Source of the DNA: Microbacterium sp. 11MF
GTDB lineage: Bacteria > Actinomycetota > Actinomycetes > Actinomycetales > Microbacteriaceae
Length of the DNA stretch: 64,000 nt
Assembly: GCF_000383475.1 (NCBI RefSeq)
Contig: NZ_KB911459.1
Location: 882,467-946,466 of the forward strand
Direction: 5' to 3'
Shown here: positions 37,443 to 45,092 of the stretch, in pieces
How the letters are laid out: each line of letters opens with the position of its first letter
Numbering within the stretch: position 1 is the first letter of the stretch
The notes under the pieces: generated by a model
What the model saw: the letters and a program-made list of their open reading frames with translations, nothing else
What the model was told of the DNA's origin: nothing
The model's database searches: none
Program-made: the position numbers and the translations under genes

Positions 37443-38478
37443 CGCACGGCGCGTGGCCGTCGGCATCCGAGTCCTCACAGCGGTGGTGGCAGTTCTCATC
37501 GCCGCAGCGATGATCGCCGTAGCGGTGTCGACGAGCGAGGAAGGCGAGGGCACGACGGTTCTCGTAGGGACGCTGGATTCGCCGCAGATCGTGGCTGTGC
37601 TCATCCTGGTGGGCGTGATCGACCTCACTGTCCTCGTCTTCAGTCTGCGAGCGACGAGGGTCGCGGGCCGCGTTGGAGTGATCGTGGCGAGGGTCGCGGC
37701 AACCGGAGCGGTGCTCGTCGCGGGCGCAGGTGTGTTCCTGGCGACGTTCCCGACCACCATCGTGTCGCCGCTCATCGACGATGACGGATGCGACACCGGT
37801 TACCTCGTCCGCGAGGAGAACCACTGGCTGTCGAGCTCGAGCTCCCTGTACCGCATGGACGGTCTCGTTGCGACCGGCGTGGCGACGATCTCGAACGCGG
37901 ATGGCGGGATGCCGTTCCACGAGCGCGCGTACGGCGCCTCGGAAGAGGACGGAACTCTGCGGGTGTCGGCTGCCTCCGCGGGCAGTGGTGTCGTCGAAAC
38001 GGTGACCGTGCCTGAGCTGACGGGGCACGTGCCGGAGTGCGGGCTGAAGCGTCCGACGTATCAGGCGGATCGTCCGTCGCCGACGCCGACTGCGCCGGCA
38101 CCCGTCAGTCTGGAACGCGCCGAGGCGGAACTGGAGCGCATGTACGCAGCGACACTCGCTGCGGTTCCTGGAGCCGTCGGCACGGACGGCCGCGCCGTGG
38201 CGTCGTCCGCGCCGACACGGACGACATGCGATCGTGGCGCCGCGCAATCGGCGCTGACGTTCGCGTTCGCAACCGAGGACAACGCGGCGTCACTGGAGAA
38301 GATCCTCGCGACGTGGGATGCCGCCGGGTACGAGGTCGATCGTGCGATCCAGACGGACATCCGCTTCGATCCGATCACGACGGTCACCCTGCGCATCGCC
38401 GATCGTTCAACGATCGACGGAACGATCCACGGGACGATCACCTCAGGGTGTCTCTCCGAACAAGAGAACATCCGATAA
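37435..38478 (+). CDS. Putative membrane protein, third gene of the DUF2975/XRE operon
   Basis: A 347-aa protein I do not recognise. Three hydrophobic helices occupy residues about 10-120 ('VAVLIAAAMIAVAV', 'IVAVLILVGVIDLTVLVF', 'AATGAVLVAGAGVFLATF'). A predicted extracytoplasmic region with a few cysteines ('DDDGCDTGYLV', 'VPECGLKRP', 'RTTCDRGAAQ', 'TSGCLSEQ') follows, plus a Pro/Thr linker. The GTG at 37435 overlaps the regulator stop by 8 bp; the start is moderately supported. Unusually, the C-terminal codons and the stop (TAA 38476-38478) lie inside the dif-like site, so the last three residues are encoded by it. Confidence 0.68.
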   Translation: MADARRVAVGIRVLTAVVAVLIAAAMIAVAVSTSEEGEGTTVLVGTLDSPQIVAVLILVGVIDLTVLVFSLRATRVAGRVGVIVARVAATGAVLVAGAGVFLATFPTTIVSPLIDDDGCDTGYLVREENHWLSSSSSLYRMDGLVATGVATISNADGGMPFHERAYGASEEDGTLRVSAASAGSGVVETVTVPELTGHVPECGLKRPTYQADRPSPTPTAPAPVSLERAEAELERMYAATLAAVPGAVGTDGRAVASSAPTRTTCDRGAAQSALTFAFATEDNAASLEKILATWDAAGYEVDRAIQTDIRFDPITTVTLRIADRSTIDGTIHGTITSGCLSEQENIR

Positions 38479-38495
38479 TGCACATTATGTCAACT
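38468..38495 (+). other. dif: Probable dif site (XerC/XerD chromosome dimer resolution)
   Basis: A 28-bp sequence has the 11-6-11 layout of dif sites. The left (XerC-type) arm is ACATCCGATAA, the centre TGCACA, and the right (XerD-type) arm TTATGTCAACT. ATAATG and CATTAT form the inner inverted repeat. The right arm matches the E. coli XerD arm TTATGTTAAAT at 9 of 11 positions. From memory, actinobacterial dif sites share CCGATAAT before the centre and ACATTATGTCAA after it, and both are present here. Such AT-rich sequence stands out from its surroundings. It marks the replication terminus. Function is inferred from sequence. Confidence 0.85.
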
Positions 38496-38542
38496 CGGCG
38501 ACGGGCGACGACGCAGGTGCTCCCCGGCCAGAGGATGGACGG

Positions 38543-38715
38543 GTGACCGACCGACGAAGCGACGATCGCGAGATCGACGTATCGGACGCCGGAGTGGGAC
38601 TGGACGGCGGCGCTCGTGACGCACGGTGCCTTCCATCAGATCGCGCTTCATCCGGAAGATCTCGTCGTCCGTGTCGCGATCGGACGGGATGCCGCTGCGC
38701 GTACGGCTCGCGAGC
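38543..38715 (+). pseudogene. Remnant of an aminoglycoside/choline-kinase-like phosphotransferase gene
   Basis: A GTG at 38543 opens a frame that loses protein character after a few codons. In the next frame the stretch 38547-38715 reads 'TPEWDWTAALVTHGAFHQ' followed by 'IALHPEDLVVRVAIGRDAAA'. This resembles the N-terminal lobe of APH-type kinases (a beta-hairpin around 'HGAFHQIALHPEDLVVRVA'). A one-base frameshift near 38544-38550 and absence of the remaining ~200 residues indicate decay. The fragment starts 48 bp after the dif-like site and runs into the 3' end of the next gene. The family assignment from so short a stretch is tentative. Confidence 0.4.
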
Positions 38716-38733
38716 GGCTCACAACCCGAGGAT

Positions 38734-39207
38734 CTAGCCTGCGTTCCCGTTGAGGACACGCTGCAGGTAGTCCTGGAACCTCTCGAACCCGCCTTCGAGG
38801 GCGAGGGCAAGTTCCGTCGCGCTGCCGACCAGGACCGCGTCGTCAGGATCGGGGAAGTCATCACCGTCGTGGATGCCGGCGATGCCGAGGTAGGTGGGAT
38901 CGCCCTGCGGATTGACGATCATCAACCTCCCCGCCGTGCACAGGTCGAACACGAAGGCGCACTCCGACGAGCTGAGCGTCGCGTGCGGAAGTGTTCCGGT
39001 GACCGGCTCAGGCTGGTCGAGGGCGTCCAGTGCCAGGTCGCTCCAGGCCCCGTCGAAGGACAGCGCGGCACCGTCCGCAGAGAACAGCCCGCTGCCGTCG
39101 GAGTGCACCGACAGTCCACGTGCATCGAGGAACGCGGCCAGGCCGTCCCGGTCGGCGTCGCCGAGATCGCCGCCGTCGATCGGGTAGAAGCTCAGGGAGA
39201 AGCCCAT
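38734..39207 (-). CDS. Hypothetical protein
   Basis: A 157-aa acidic protein that I do not recognise: 'MGFSLSFYPIDGGDLGDADRDGLAAFLDARG' at the N-terminus, then 'CAFVFDLCTAGRLMIVNPQGDPTYLGIAGI', and a C-terminal helix 'LALALEGGFERFQDYLQRVL'. No membrane helices or catalytic motif. The ATG at 39207 begins the coherent part. GGAC is close upstream, and no clear leaderless box was identified. It lies between the dif-like site and the ROK regulator. Confidence 0.6.
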   Translation of the reverse strand: MGFSLSFYPIDGGDLGDADRDGLAAFLDARGLSVHSDGSGLFSADGAALSFDGAWSDLALDALDQPEPVTGTLPHATLSSSECAFVFDLCTAGRLMIVNPQGDPTYLGIAGIHDGDDFPDPDDAVLVGSATELALALEGGFERFQDYLQRVLNGNAG

Positions 39208-39230
39208 GTCCTCAGTATGGCCGGCCGCAC

Positions 39231-39245
39231 GCCGGTTCGACCGGC
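39231..39245 (-). terminator. Short hairpin after the ROK regulator gene
   Basis: GCCGGT (39231-39236) pairs with ACCGGC (39240-39245) around a TCG loop, ending 2 bp from the ROK stop codon. A modest terminator candidate. Confidence 0.35.
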
Positions 39246-39247
39246 CC

Positions 39248-40477
39248 TCACAGGGCGAGCGGAAGACGCGTCGTCGAGAGGCCGACGTCGCCGAGGAAAC
39301 GCTCGAACGCCAGCGTCGCCATCCCGATGGCGACCGAACTCCCCCGCACCGTCGACACCCCGAGTTCCCGCGGCGTGGTCGCGCCGATCGGTGCCCGGCG
39401 CTGCAATTCGCGCCTCGTGGGCTCGACCAGGTCATCGCCGAGCGTCCACGCGGTCCAGCCCGTCAGCATCATCACCTCGGGATCGATGATCGAGGCCAGG
39501 TCGCCGAGCGCCGCCCCGAGGTAATGGGCAGTGCGCGCCAGTACGTCGTCGATGACCGGGTCTCCCCCGGCCCGGCGGTGCGCCTGTGCCAATCCGTCGA
39601 TGAACTCGCGCTGCGGGACGACGGCGAGCTCGTGATCGGGAGCGATCTCCCGAAGGGTGACCTGGATGCCGGGTGCCCCCACGTACGCTTCGACGCATCC
39701 CCGGCGACCGCAACGGCAGGTGCGCCCATCGAGGACGAGAACGGCGTGACCCCACTCCCCTGCGCTGTGCGTCGCGCCCCGCAGGATCTTCCCCTCGAGC
39801 ACGATGCCCGCTCCGACACCCGTGCCGAGGTTGGCGATCACCATCGAGGCCGCGGTACGGCCCCGCCCGAACCAGAGTTCGGCCGTCGCGATGGCTTTCA
39901 GCGGGTTCTCCACGACGAGCGGAAGACCGATGCGCTCACGCAGCTGGCGGAGCACCTCGACGTTCCGCGCGGCCCAGCGGGGAGCGACGGCGTCCGCCGA
40001 CTCCTCCGCACTGATGAGGCCGGGCAGGGCGATGCCGGCGCCGAGGACACGCTCGCGGTCGATCGCCGTCTCGCGGAGAGCCGTGTCGACGGCGCGGACG
40101 ATGGTCTCGGTCACGCTGCTCGCCGACGGAAGGGACTCGTCCATCGGGACCTCGACGGAGCCGATCTCCTCGAGGCTCGCGTCGAACACGATCGCGCGGA
40201 CGTAGGTCTCGGCGACGTCGATCCCGAGGATGCGGCCGCGGTCACCGTTCACCCGCAGCATCGTCGTCGGTCGTCCGGCACCGAGTGCCGAGCTGCCGGC
40301 ATCCACCACCAGGCCCTCGCCGCGGAGCTCCTGAACGATGGTCGCGACGGTGGCGACGCTCAGCCCCGTCGTCTGGGCGAGCTCGTTACGCGTCGAGGTT
40401 CCCGCCGAGAGCAGACCGTGCAGGACGTCGAGACGCGACTCGCTGCGGATGTCGCGCGACGATCTCTTCCCGACCAC
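39248..40477 (-). CDS. ROK-family transcriptional regulator (copy 1)
   Basis: A 409-aa repressor. An N-terminal winged HTH ('RLDVLHGLLSAGTSTRNELAQTTGLSVATVATIVQELRGEGLVVD') is joined to a ROK sugar-kinase-like domain with 'LGIDVAETYVRAIVFD', 'NLGTGVGAGIVLEGKI' and the zinc motif 'CRCGRRGC'. NagC/XylR relatives bind an operator until a sugar or sugar phosphate is sensed. GTG start 40477. It diverges from the ABC importer operon, its probable target. It is strikingly similar to the ROK protein at 43790-45070 (for example 'RRGCVEAYVG.PGI' in both). Confidence 0.93.
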   Translation of the reverse strand: MVGKRSSRDIRSESRLDVLHGLLSAGTSTRNELAQTTGLSVATVATIVQELRGEGLVVDAGSSALGAGRPTTMLRVNGDRGRILGIDVAETYVRAIVFDASLEEIGSVEVPMDESLPSASSVTETIVRAVDTALRETAIDRERVLGAGIALPGLISAEESADAVAPRWAARNVEVLRQLRERIGLPLVVENPLKAIATAELWFGRGRTAASMVIANLGTGVGAGIVLEGKILRGATHSAGEWGHAVLVLDGRTCRCGRRGCVEAYVGAPGIQVTLREIAPDHELAVVPQREFIDGLAQAHRRAGGDPVIDDVLARTAHYLGAALGDLASIIDPEVMMLTGWTAWTLGDDLVEPTRRELQRRAPIGATTPRELGVSTVRGSSVAIGMATLAFERFLGDVGLSTTRLPLAL

Positions 40478-40556
40478 TGTCTCTTCTCTCCGGCATCCCC
40501 ACGACCTACGCGACTGCCTGCATGAATACTGCCAGAGCCGAACCGATTCTGGATCA

Positions 40557-40590
40557 GGGGTAGACCACCCCTTCTTTTAAGCGTTAGATT
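40557..40590 (+). promoter_or_regulatory. Putative promoter/operator of the sugar ABC importer operon
   Basis: GGGGT (40557-40561) and ACCCC (40567-40571) are a perfect inverted repeat around AGACC. TAGATT (40585-40590) downstream is a reasonable -10, placing the palindrome at the -35 position, where a repressor would block polymerase. An AT-rich block with TTAA half-sites (around 40576-40592) may also be a ROK site. Inference only. Confidence 0.35.
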
Positions 40591-40664
40591 AAGGGCGATC
40601 GGTGCGACGGCGGACCGATCGGATACCCGTATCGCCGTCACCATCCCGCAGAGAGGCGAGAAGG

Positions 40665-41909
40665 ATGACATCACCCAAGCGACGCAAGCTCGCAATCACA
40701 GCAGCACTCCTCAGCGCATCCGCGCTGTTGATCTCCGGATGCTCGAGCGGCGCGGGCGGCGGTGCGGACGGCCCGATCACGCAGTTCTACCACCAGTACG
40801 GCGAAGACGGCGTCCAGGACGCCGTCAACCGCTGGGCGGACGATTACAAGGACGCCAAGATCGACCTCCAGTGGGTCGAGGGCGACTACGCACAGCGCGT
40901 CAACGCCCTGCTCGCATCGGGCCGCGGGGTCGACCTGTTCGAGTACAACGCGATCAACGTCGAGGCGGCTCGACAGGGGCAGTACGCAGATCTCACGGAC
41001 ATCGTCGAGCCTGTCAAGGACGACATCCTCCCGATCGCCCTCAAGCCTGTCACGATCGACGGCAAGTACTACGGCATCCCGATGATCACCGATGCCCAGC
41101 TGTTCGTCTACCGGCCCTCCATGTTCAAGGAAGCCGGCATCGAGGTCCCCACGACGTGGGACGAGCTCGTCGAGGCGGCCAAGAAGCTCACGAACGCCGA
41201 CCACAAGGGCCTGTTCCTCGGCAACGACGGTGGCGCGGGCATCCTCGCAGCCAACCTGCCGCCGGCAGCTCCCGGCGGCATCATCAACGACGAGAACACG
41301 AAGGTCTCGCTCGACTCGCCCCAGCTCGCCGACGCGCTGACCTCGGCTCACGATCTCTACGACTCGGGCTCGCTCCTGATGGGCGCACCGACCGACTGGT
41401 GGGACCCGACGTCCTTCATCGCCGGTGATGTCGCGATCAGCTGGCAGGGCCTGTGGGCGATCCCCGCCCTCAAGAAGGCGCTCGGCGACGACGTGGGCGC
41501 ATTCGCGGTCCCGGCGCTCGAAGGCGGACAGCCCATCGTGGGCGTCTCGCAGTGGAACGAGATGGTCGCCGGCAAGTCGGGCAAGATCGAGAAGGCGAAG
41601 GAGATCGCCAAGAAGCAGTGGATCGACGACACAGACTGGCAGATCGAGTTCAGCACCAAGTACGGATTCCACATCCCGCCGCTGAAGTCCGCCCGCGAGC
41701 AGGCCAAGAGCCTCGGTGACGGCATCGCGAAGGACATCGTCGACCTGACCACGGAGTACGGCTGGACCGGCGGCCCGTACTACACGCCCGCGATGAGCAC
41801 AGCGCTCACCGACGCGGTCAACCGCATCGTCGTCGAAGGCGCGGACGCGAAGTCCGAGCTGGCTGCGGCTCAGACCACGATGCAGGGCATGCTGGACGCA
41901 CTCCAGTGA
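40665..41909 (+). CDS. Extracellular sugar-binding lipoprotein of an ABC importer
   Basis: A 414-aa family-1 solute-binding protein. The signal peptide has a lipobox ending at Cys26 ('SALLISGC'), so it is anchored at the outer face of the membrane. The mature part shows the cluster-B oligosaccharide-binding pattern ('WVEGDYAQRVNALLASGRGVDLFEYNAINVEAARQG', 'GKYYGIPMITDAQLFVYRPSMFKEAGIEVPTTWDELVEAA'). The ligand is unknown; the adjacent hydrolases suggest an arabinose/galactose-containing oligosaccharide. AGAAGG precedes the ATG. The GTGA overlap with the permease gene couples them. Confidence 0.92.
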   Translation: MTSPKRRKLAITAALLSASALLISGCSSGAGGGADGPITQFYHQYGEDGVQDAVNRWADDYKDAKIDLQWVEGDYAQRVNALLASGRGVDLFEYNAINVEAARQGQYADLTDIVEPVKDDILPIALKPVTIDGKYYGIPMITDAQLFVYRPSMFKEAGIEVPTTWDELVEAAKKLTNADHKGLFLGNDGGAGILAANLPPAAPGGIINDENTKVSLDSPQLADALTSAHDLYDSGSLLMGAPTDWWDPTSFIAGDVAISWQGLWAIPALKKALGDDVGAFAVPALEGGQPIVGVSQWNEMVAGKSGKIEKAKEIAKKQWIDDTDWQIEFSTKYGFHIPPLKSAREQAKSLGDGIAKDIVDLTTEYGWTGGPYYTPAMSTALTDAVNRIVVEGADAKSELAAAQTTMQGMLDALQ

Positions 41910-42913
41910 CTCAGCTCAACACTCCGGTGGCCCGGGTCTCAGACCCGGGCCACCGGCCCACTCCCCCGCCGTCCGTGCCGCGACGCCGGCGTCCGATCCG
42001 AGGCACCCGGCGTGCCTTCTGGCTCTTCGTCAGCCCGTTCTTCCTCGGCCTGCTGATCTTCAGCATCATCGCGCTGTTCTGGGGTTTCTATCTCAGCTTC
42101 ACGCGCGCCGTTGCGACCATCACGCCGACCGACTTCGTCGGCTTCGACAACTACGTCTCGCTGCTGACCGACCCGAGCTTCCTGTCATCGCTCCTGTCGT
42201 TCACCGTGTTCGCGGTGCTCGTCGTGCCGACCACCCTCATCGTCTCGCTGGTCCTCGCGATGCTGGTGGCGAACCTCCCGGTCGCCCGCGCCTTCTTCCG
42301 ATCCGTCTTCTTCCTGCCGACGGCGTTCTCGTACGTCATCGCGTCCTTGATCTGGAAGCTCGGCATCTTCAGCGGATCGACCTCCTCCGTCGCCAACTCG
42401 GTGCTCTCCTCGCTCGGGCTGCCGACGGTGGATGCCTGGCTGACGCAGTCGCCCTACTACTGGGTCGTCATCGTGAGCGTCCGCCTGTGGCTGCAGGTCG
42501 GTTTCTACATGCTGCTGTTCATCGCCGGCCTCCAGCGGATCCCCGAGACGCTGTACGAAGCCGCGGCGATCGACGGCCTGTCCCGCGGACCCCGGCGATT
42601 CTTCGCGATCACGTGGCCCCAGCTCCGCCCCACCACGGCGGCCGTCATGCTCCTCCTGCTGGTGGCGGCGTTCCAGGCGTTCGACGAGTTCTACAACCTC
42701 GTACGGACGATCCCCTCGGTCCGACCACCCCTCCTCTACATCTACAACCTCTCGTTCCAGCAACTCGACTACGGCAAGGGTTCCGCGGGTGCGTTCGTCG
42801 TCACGGCGATCGTCGTCCTCGTCGCCCTCCTGCAGTCGCGCTTCTTCGGATTCGGTGCCGCTGACGAGACGAAAGCGCCGCGCCGCGGTGCCCGGAAGGG
42901 ACGCGCCTCATGA
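41906..42913 (+). CDS. Sugar ABC transporter permease 1 (MalF/LacF type)
   Basis: A 335-aa membrane protein with six helices after a Pro/Arg-rich cytosolic N-terminus of about 35 residues. The first helix starts 'RRAFWLFVSPFFLGLLIFSIIALFWGFYLSF'. The EAA loop that contacts the ATPase reads 'EAAAIDGLSRGPRRFFAITWPQLRP'. The two permeases form a heterodimer and import a sugar delivered by the lipoprotein. GTG start overlapping the binding-protein stop; ATGA overlap with the second permease. Confidence 0.93.
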   Translation: MTQLNTPVARVSDPGHRPTPPPSVPRRRRPIRGTRRAFWLFVSPFFLGLLIFSIIALFWGFYLSFTRAVATITPTDFVGFDNYVSLLTDPSFLSSLLSFTVFAVLVVPTTLIVSLVLAMLVANLPVARAFFRSVFFLPTAFSYVIASLIWKLGIFSGSTSSVANSVLSSLGLPTVDAWLTQSPYYWVVIVSVRLWLQVGFYMLLFIAGLQRIPETLYEAAAIDGLSRGPRRFFAITWPQLRPTTAAVMLLLLVAAFQAFDEFYNLVRTIPSVRPPLLYIYNLSFQQLDYGKGSAGAFVVTAIVVLVALLQSRFFGFGAADETKAPRRGARKGRAS

Positions 42914-43758
42914 GTGTCGTCGGAAACCCCGTCCGCCGGAGGGTCGAACTGACCTTCCGCTACGCGGTCCTCATCGTCCTCGCACTGCTGTTCCTGATGC
43001 CGCTGTACGTCATGGTCAAGACCGCGGTCTCGCAGCCCGAGGACGTCACCTCCAAGACGTTCGTGTGGTGGCCCGCGAACCCCAACTGGGGCAAGTTCGC
43101 GGAGATCTTCGCCGACGAGCGCTTCGGACAGTCCCTCGTGACCTCGGCGATCATGGCCGTGTCGATGACCGTGGGGCAGATCATCATCGGCGCCCTCGCG
43201 GGGTACGGGCTCGCCCGCATCCCGAACCGCGCCTCGAAGCCGCTCCTGGCGCTGACCGTGACGATGCTCCTCATCCCGAGCGCCACCACGTTCCTCCCGA
43301 ACTACCTGATCGTCTCGTGGCTCGGATGGACCGAGAGTCTGCAGGGCATCGTCATCCCGACGCTGTTCACGGCGTTCAACGTCTTCCTCTTCCGACAGTT
43401 CTTCATCTCGTTCCCGAGGGAACTGGAAGAGGCCGGCAAGCTCGACGGCCTCGGGTACATCGGCACCTTCGTGCGCGTGGTGCTGCCCAACTCGCTCGCT
43501 TTCGCCGCGGCTCTCACCGTTCTCGGCTTCCTCGGCGCATGGAACGCGTTCCTCTGGCCACTCGTGGTCGCCGGTACGGGATTCGGCGCGCTCACTGTGC
43601 AGGTCTACCTGTCGTCGTTCATCACGGCGCAGACCTTCGACTACACCGGGTTGTTCGCCGCGGGCTTCCTCGCCTCCATCCCCGTCCTGCTCGTCTTCAT
43701 CCTCCTGCAGCGGTGGCTGCTGCGCGGTGTCGCGGAGACAGGGCTCGGGGGCGCCTGA
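42910..43758 (+). CDS. Sugar ABC transporter permease 2 (MalG/LacG type)
   Basis: A 282-aa membrane protein with six helices and the EAA-type loop 'EEAGKLDGLGYIGTFVRVVLPNSLAF'. The N-terminal 'LLFLMPLYVMVKTAVSQPEDV' matches the MalG group. No ATPase gene follows; transporters of this group normally share a genome-encoded MsmX-like ATPase. Its stop is 31 bp from the ROK-2 start, so readthrough is possible. Confidence 0.93.
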   Translation: MSVVGNPVRRRVELTFRYAVLIVLALLFLMPLYVMVKTAVSQPEDVTSKTFVWWPANPNWGKFAEIFADERFGQSLVTSAIMAVSMTVGQIIIGALAGYGLARIPNRASKPLLALTVTMLLIPSATTFLPNYLIVSWLGWTESLQGIVIPTLFTAFNVFLFRQFFISFPRELEEAGKLDGLGYIGTFVRVVLPNSLAFAAALTVLGFLGAWNAFLWPLVVAGTGFGALTVQVYLSSFITAQTFDYTGLFAAGFLASIPVLLVFILLQRWLLRGVAETGLGGA

Positions 43759-43789
43759 GCCCCGCTCGGGTCAGAGACCTGCGACGACC

Positions 43790-45070
43790 ATGACCCGTAC
43801 TCGATCCTCGAGTGAGATCCGCGACGCCTCCCGGCGCGAGATCGTCCGCGCACTCGTCGTGCAGGGAACGGCCACGCGGACCGAACTCGCGCACGCGACG
43901 GGACTCAGCGCTGCGACGGTGTCGAACCTGGTCGCGGAGCTACGGGAGGCCGGGTTCATCGCGGATGCCGGGACCGACAGCGCCGGCACCGGTCGACCGA
44001 CGACGGTGCTGCGGATCGACGGCGAGGGAGGCTCCTTCCTCGGGATCGACCTCGCCGAGACCTACGTCCGTGCCGTCGTGTTCGACGCCGCCGTGACGGA
44101 GATCGGCGCCGCGAATGTCGAGATCGATGAGGAGTGGGTGTCCGTCGACAGCGTCGCCGATGCTCTCCTGCGTGCCGTCGACCTGGCGCTCGAGAGAGGC
44201 GGCCGCGCGGCGAGCGACATCCTGGGGGTGGGCCTCGGCCTGCCCGGGCTCCTGTCGACGGACCGCACCGGCACCGTGGCGACGCCCGGATGGGCGGCGC
44301 ACGTGCGCCGACTGGAGGACCGGGTGCGCCCACGCCTCCCGGGACCCCTGGTGACGGCGAACCCCCTGCAGGCCGTGGGACATTCGGAGATCTGGTTCGG
44401 CGCTGCTCGCGGGCGCTCGAGCGCTGTCGTCGTGAATCTCGGCACGGGCGTCGGTGCAGGCATCATCGTCGAAGGGCGGGTCCTCCGCGGTGCGACGCAT
44501 ACGGCGGGCGAATGGGGCCACACGGTCCTCGAGCTCGACGGGCGCTTATGCCGCTGTGGCCGCCGGGGGTGCGTCGAAGCGTACGTGGGGGTGCCCGGCA
44601 TCCGTCACACCCTCAGCGAGGTGGATCCCGATCACGCGCTCCTGCAGCTCCACCAACGGGAGTTCATCGAGGGGCTCCGCGACGCGGTGGGCGATCCCCC
44701 CGTCGCCGAGACGCTCGCGCGGACCGCGCGGTACCTGGGCATCGCCCTGTCGGACATCGTCGCGGTGCTCAATCCGGAGGTCATGACCCTCACCGGTTGG
44801 ACCGCGTGGGCGCTCGGAGACGCGCTGCTGCCGGCCGCGCGGATCGCCCTCGCCGAGCGTGCTCCAGAACTGACCGCCGCGCGTCTCGATCTCGGAGTGT
44901 CACCGGTCCAGGTCAACAGCGTCGCGACGGGGATGGCCGTGCTCGCTTTCGAGAACCACCTCGACTCGAGCGCTCTCGCCCGCCGCGTGCGGTCGCGCCC
45001 CGGTCCGCGAGTGGAACCGCCCGGTCCTCCACCGACCGCCTCATCCGCCCCTCAGCCCGTCGCGGGCTGA
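43790..45070 (+). CDS. ROK-family transcriptional regulator (copy 2)
   Basis: A 426-aa protein with an N-terminal winged HTH ('REIVRALVVQGTATRTELAHATGLSAATVSNLVAELREAGFI') and a ROK domain: 'LGIDLAETYVRAVVFDAA', 'NLGTGVGAGIIVEGRVLRGATHTAGEWGH' and the zinc motif 'CRCGRRGC'. A Pro/Ser-rich C-terminal tail of about 35 residues is absent from copy 1. Both copies align over most of their length, so one is probably a duplicate of the other. Weak RBS at the ATG; likely read from the importer transcript. The sugar inducer is unknown. Confidence 0.92.
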   Translation: MTRTRSSSEIRDASRREIVRALVVQGTATRTELAHATGLSAATVSNLVAELREAGFIADAGTDSAGTGRPTTVLRIDGEGGSFLGIDLAETYVRAVVFDAAVTEIGAANVEIDEEWVSVDSVADALLRAVDLALERGGRAASDILGVGLGLPGLLSTDRTGTVATPGWAAHVRRLEDRVRPRLPGPLVTANPLQAVGHSEIWFGAARGRSSAVVVNLGTGVGAGIIVEGRVLRGATHTAGEWGHTVLELDGRLCRCGRRGCVEAYVGVPGIRHTLSEVDPDHALLQLHQREFIEGLRDAVGDPPVAETLARTARYLGIALSDIVAVLNPEVMTLTGWTAWALGDALLPAARIALAERAPELTAARLDLGVSPVQVNSVATGMAVLAFENHLDSSALARRVRSRPGPRVEPPGPPPTASSAPQPVAG

Positions 45071-45092
45071 GGACGAACCCGACAGGAGTCAC

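Noticed and set aside
38318..38737. Plus-strand open frame spanning the dif-like site
   Set aside because: The first half is the wrong frame of the preceding membrane-protein gene; no coherent protein features and no RBS.
40501..40560. CCAGA...TCTGG imperfect inverted repeat upstream of the importer operon
   Set aside because: Arms are only 5 bp and far from any -10; likely chance. The GGGGT/ACCCC palindrome nearer the promoter is a better candidate.
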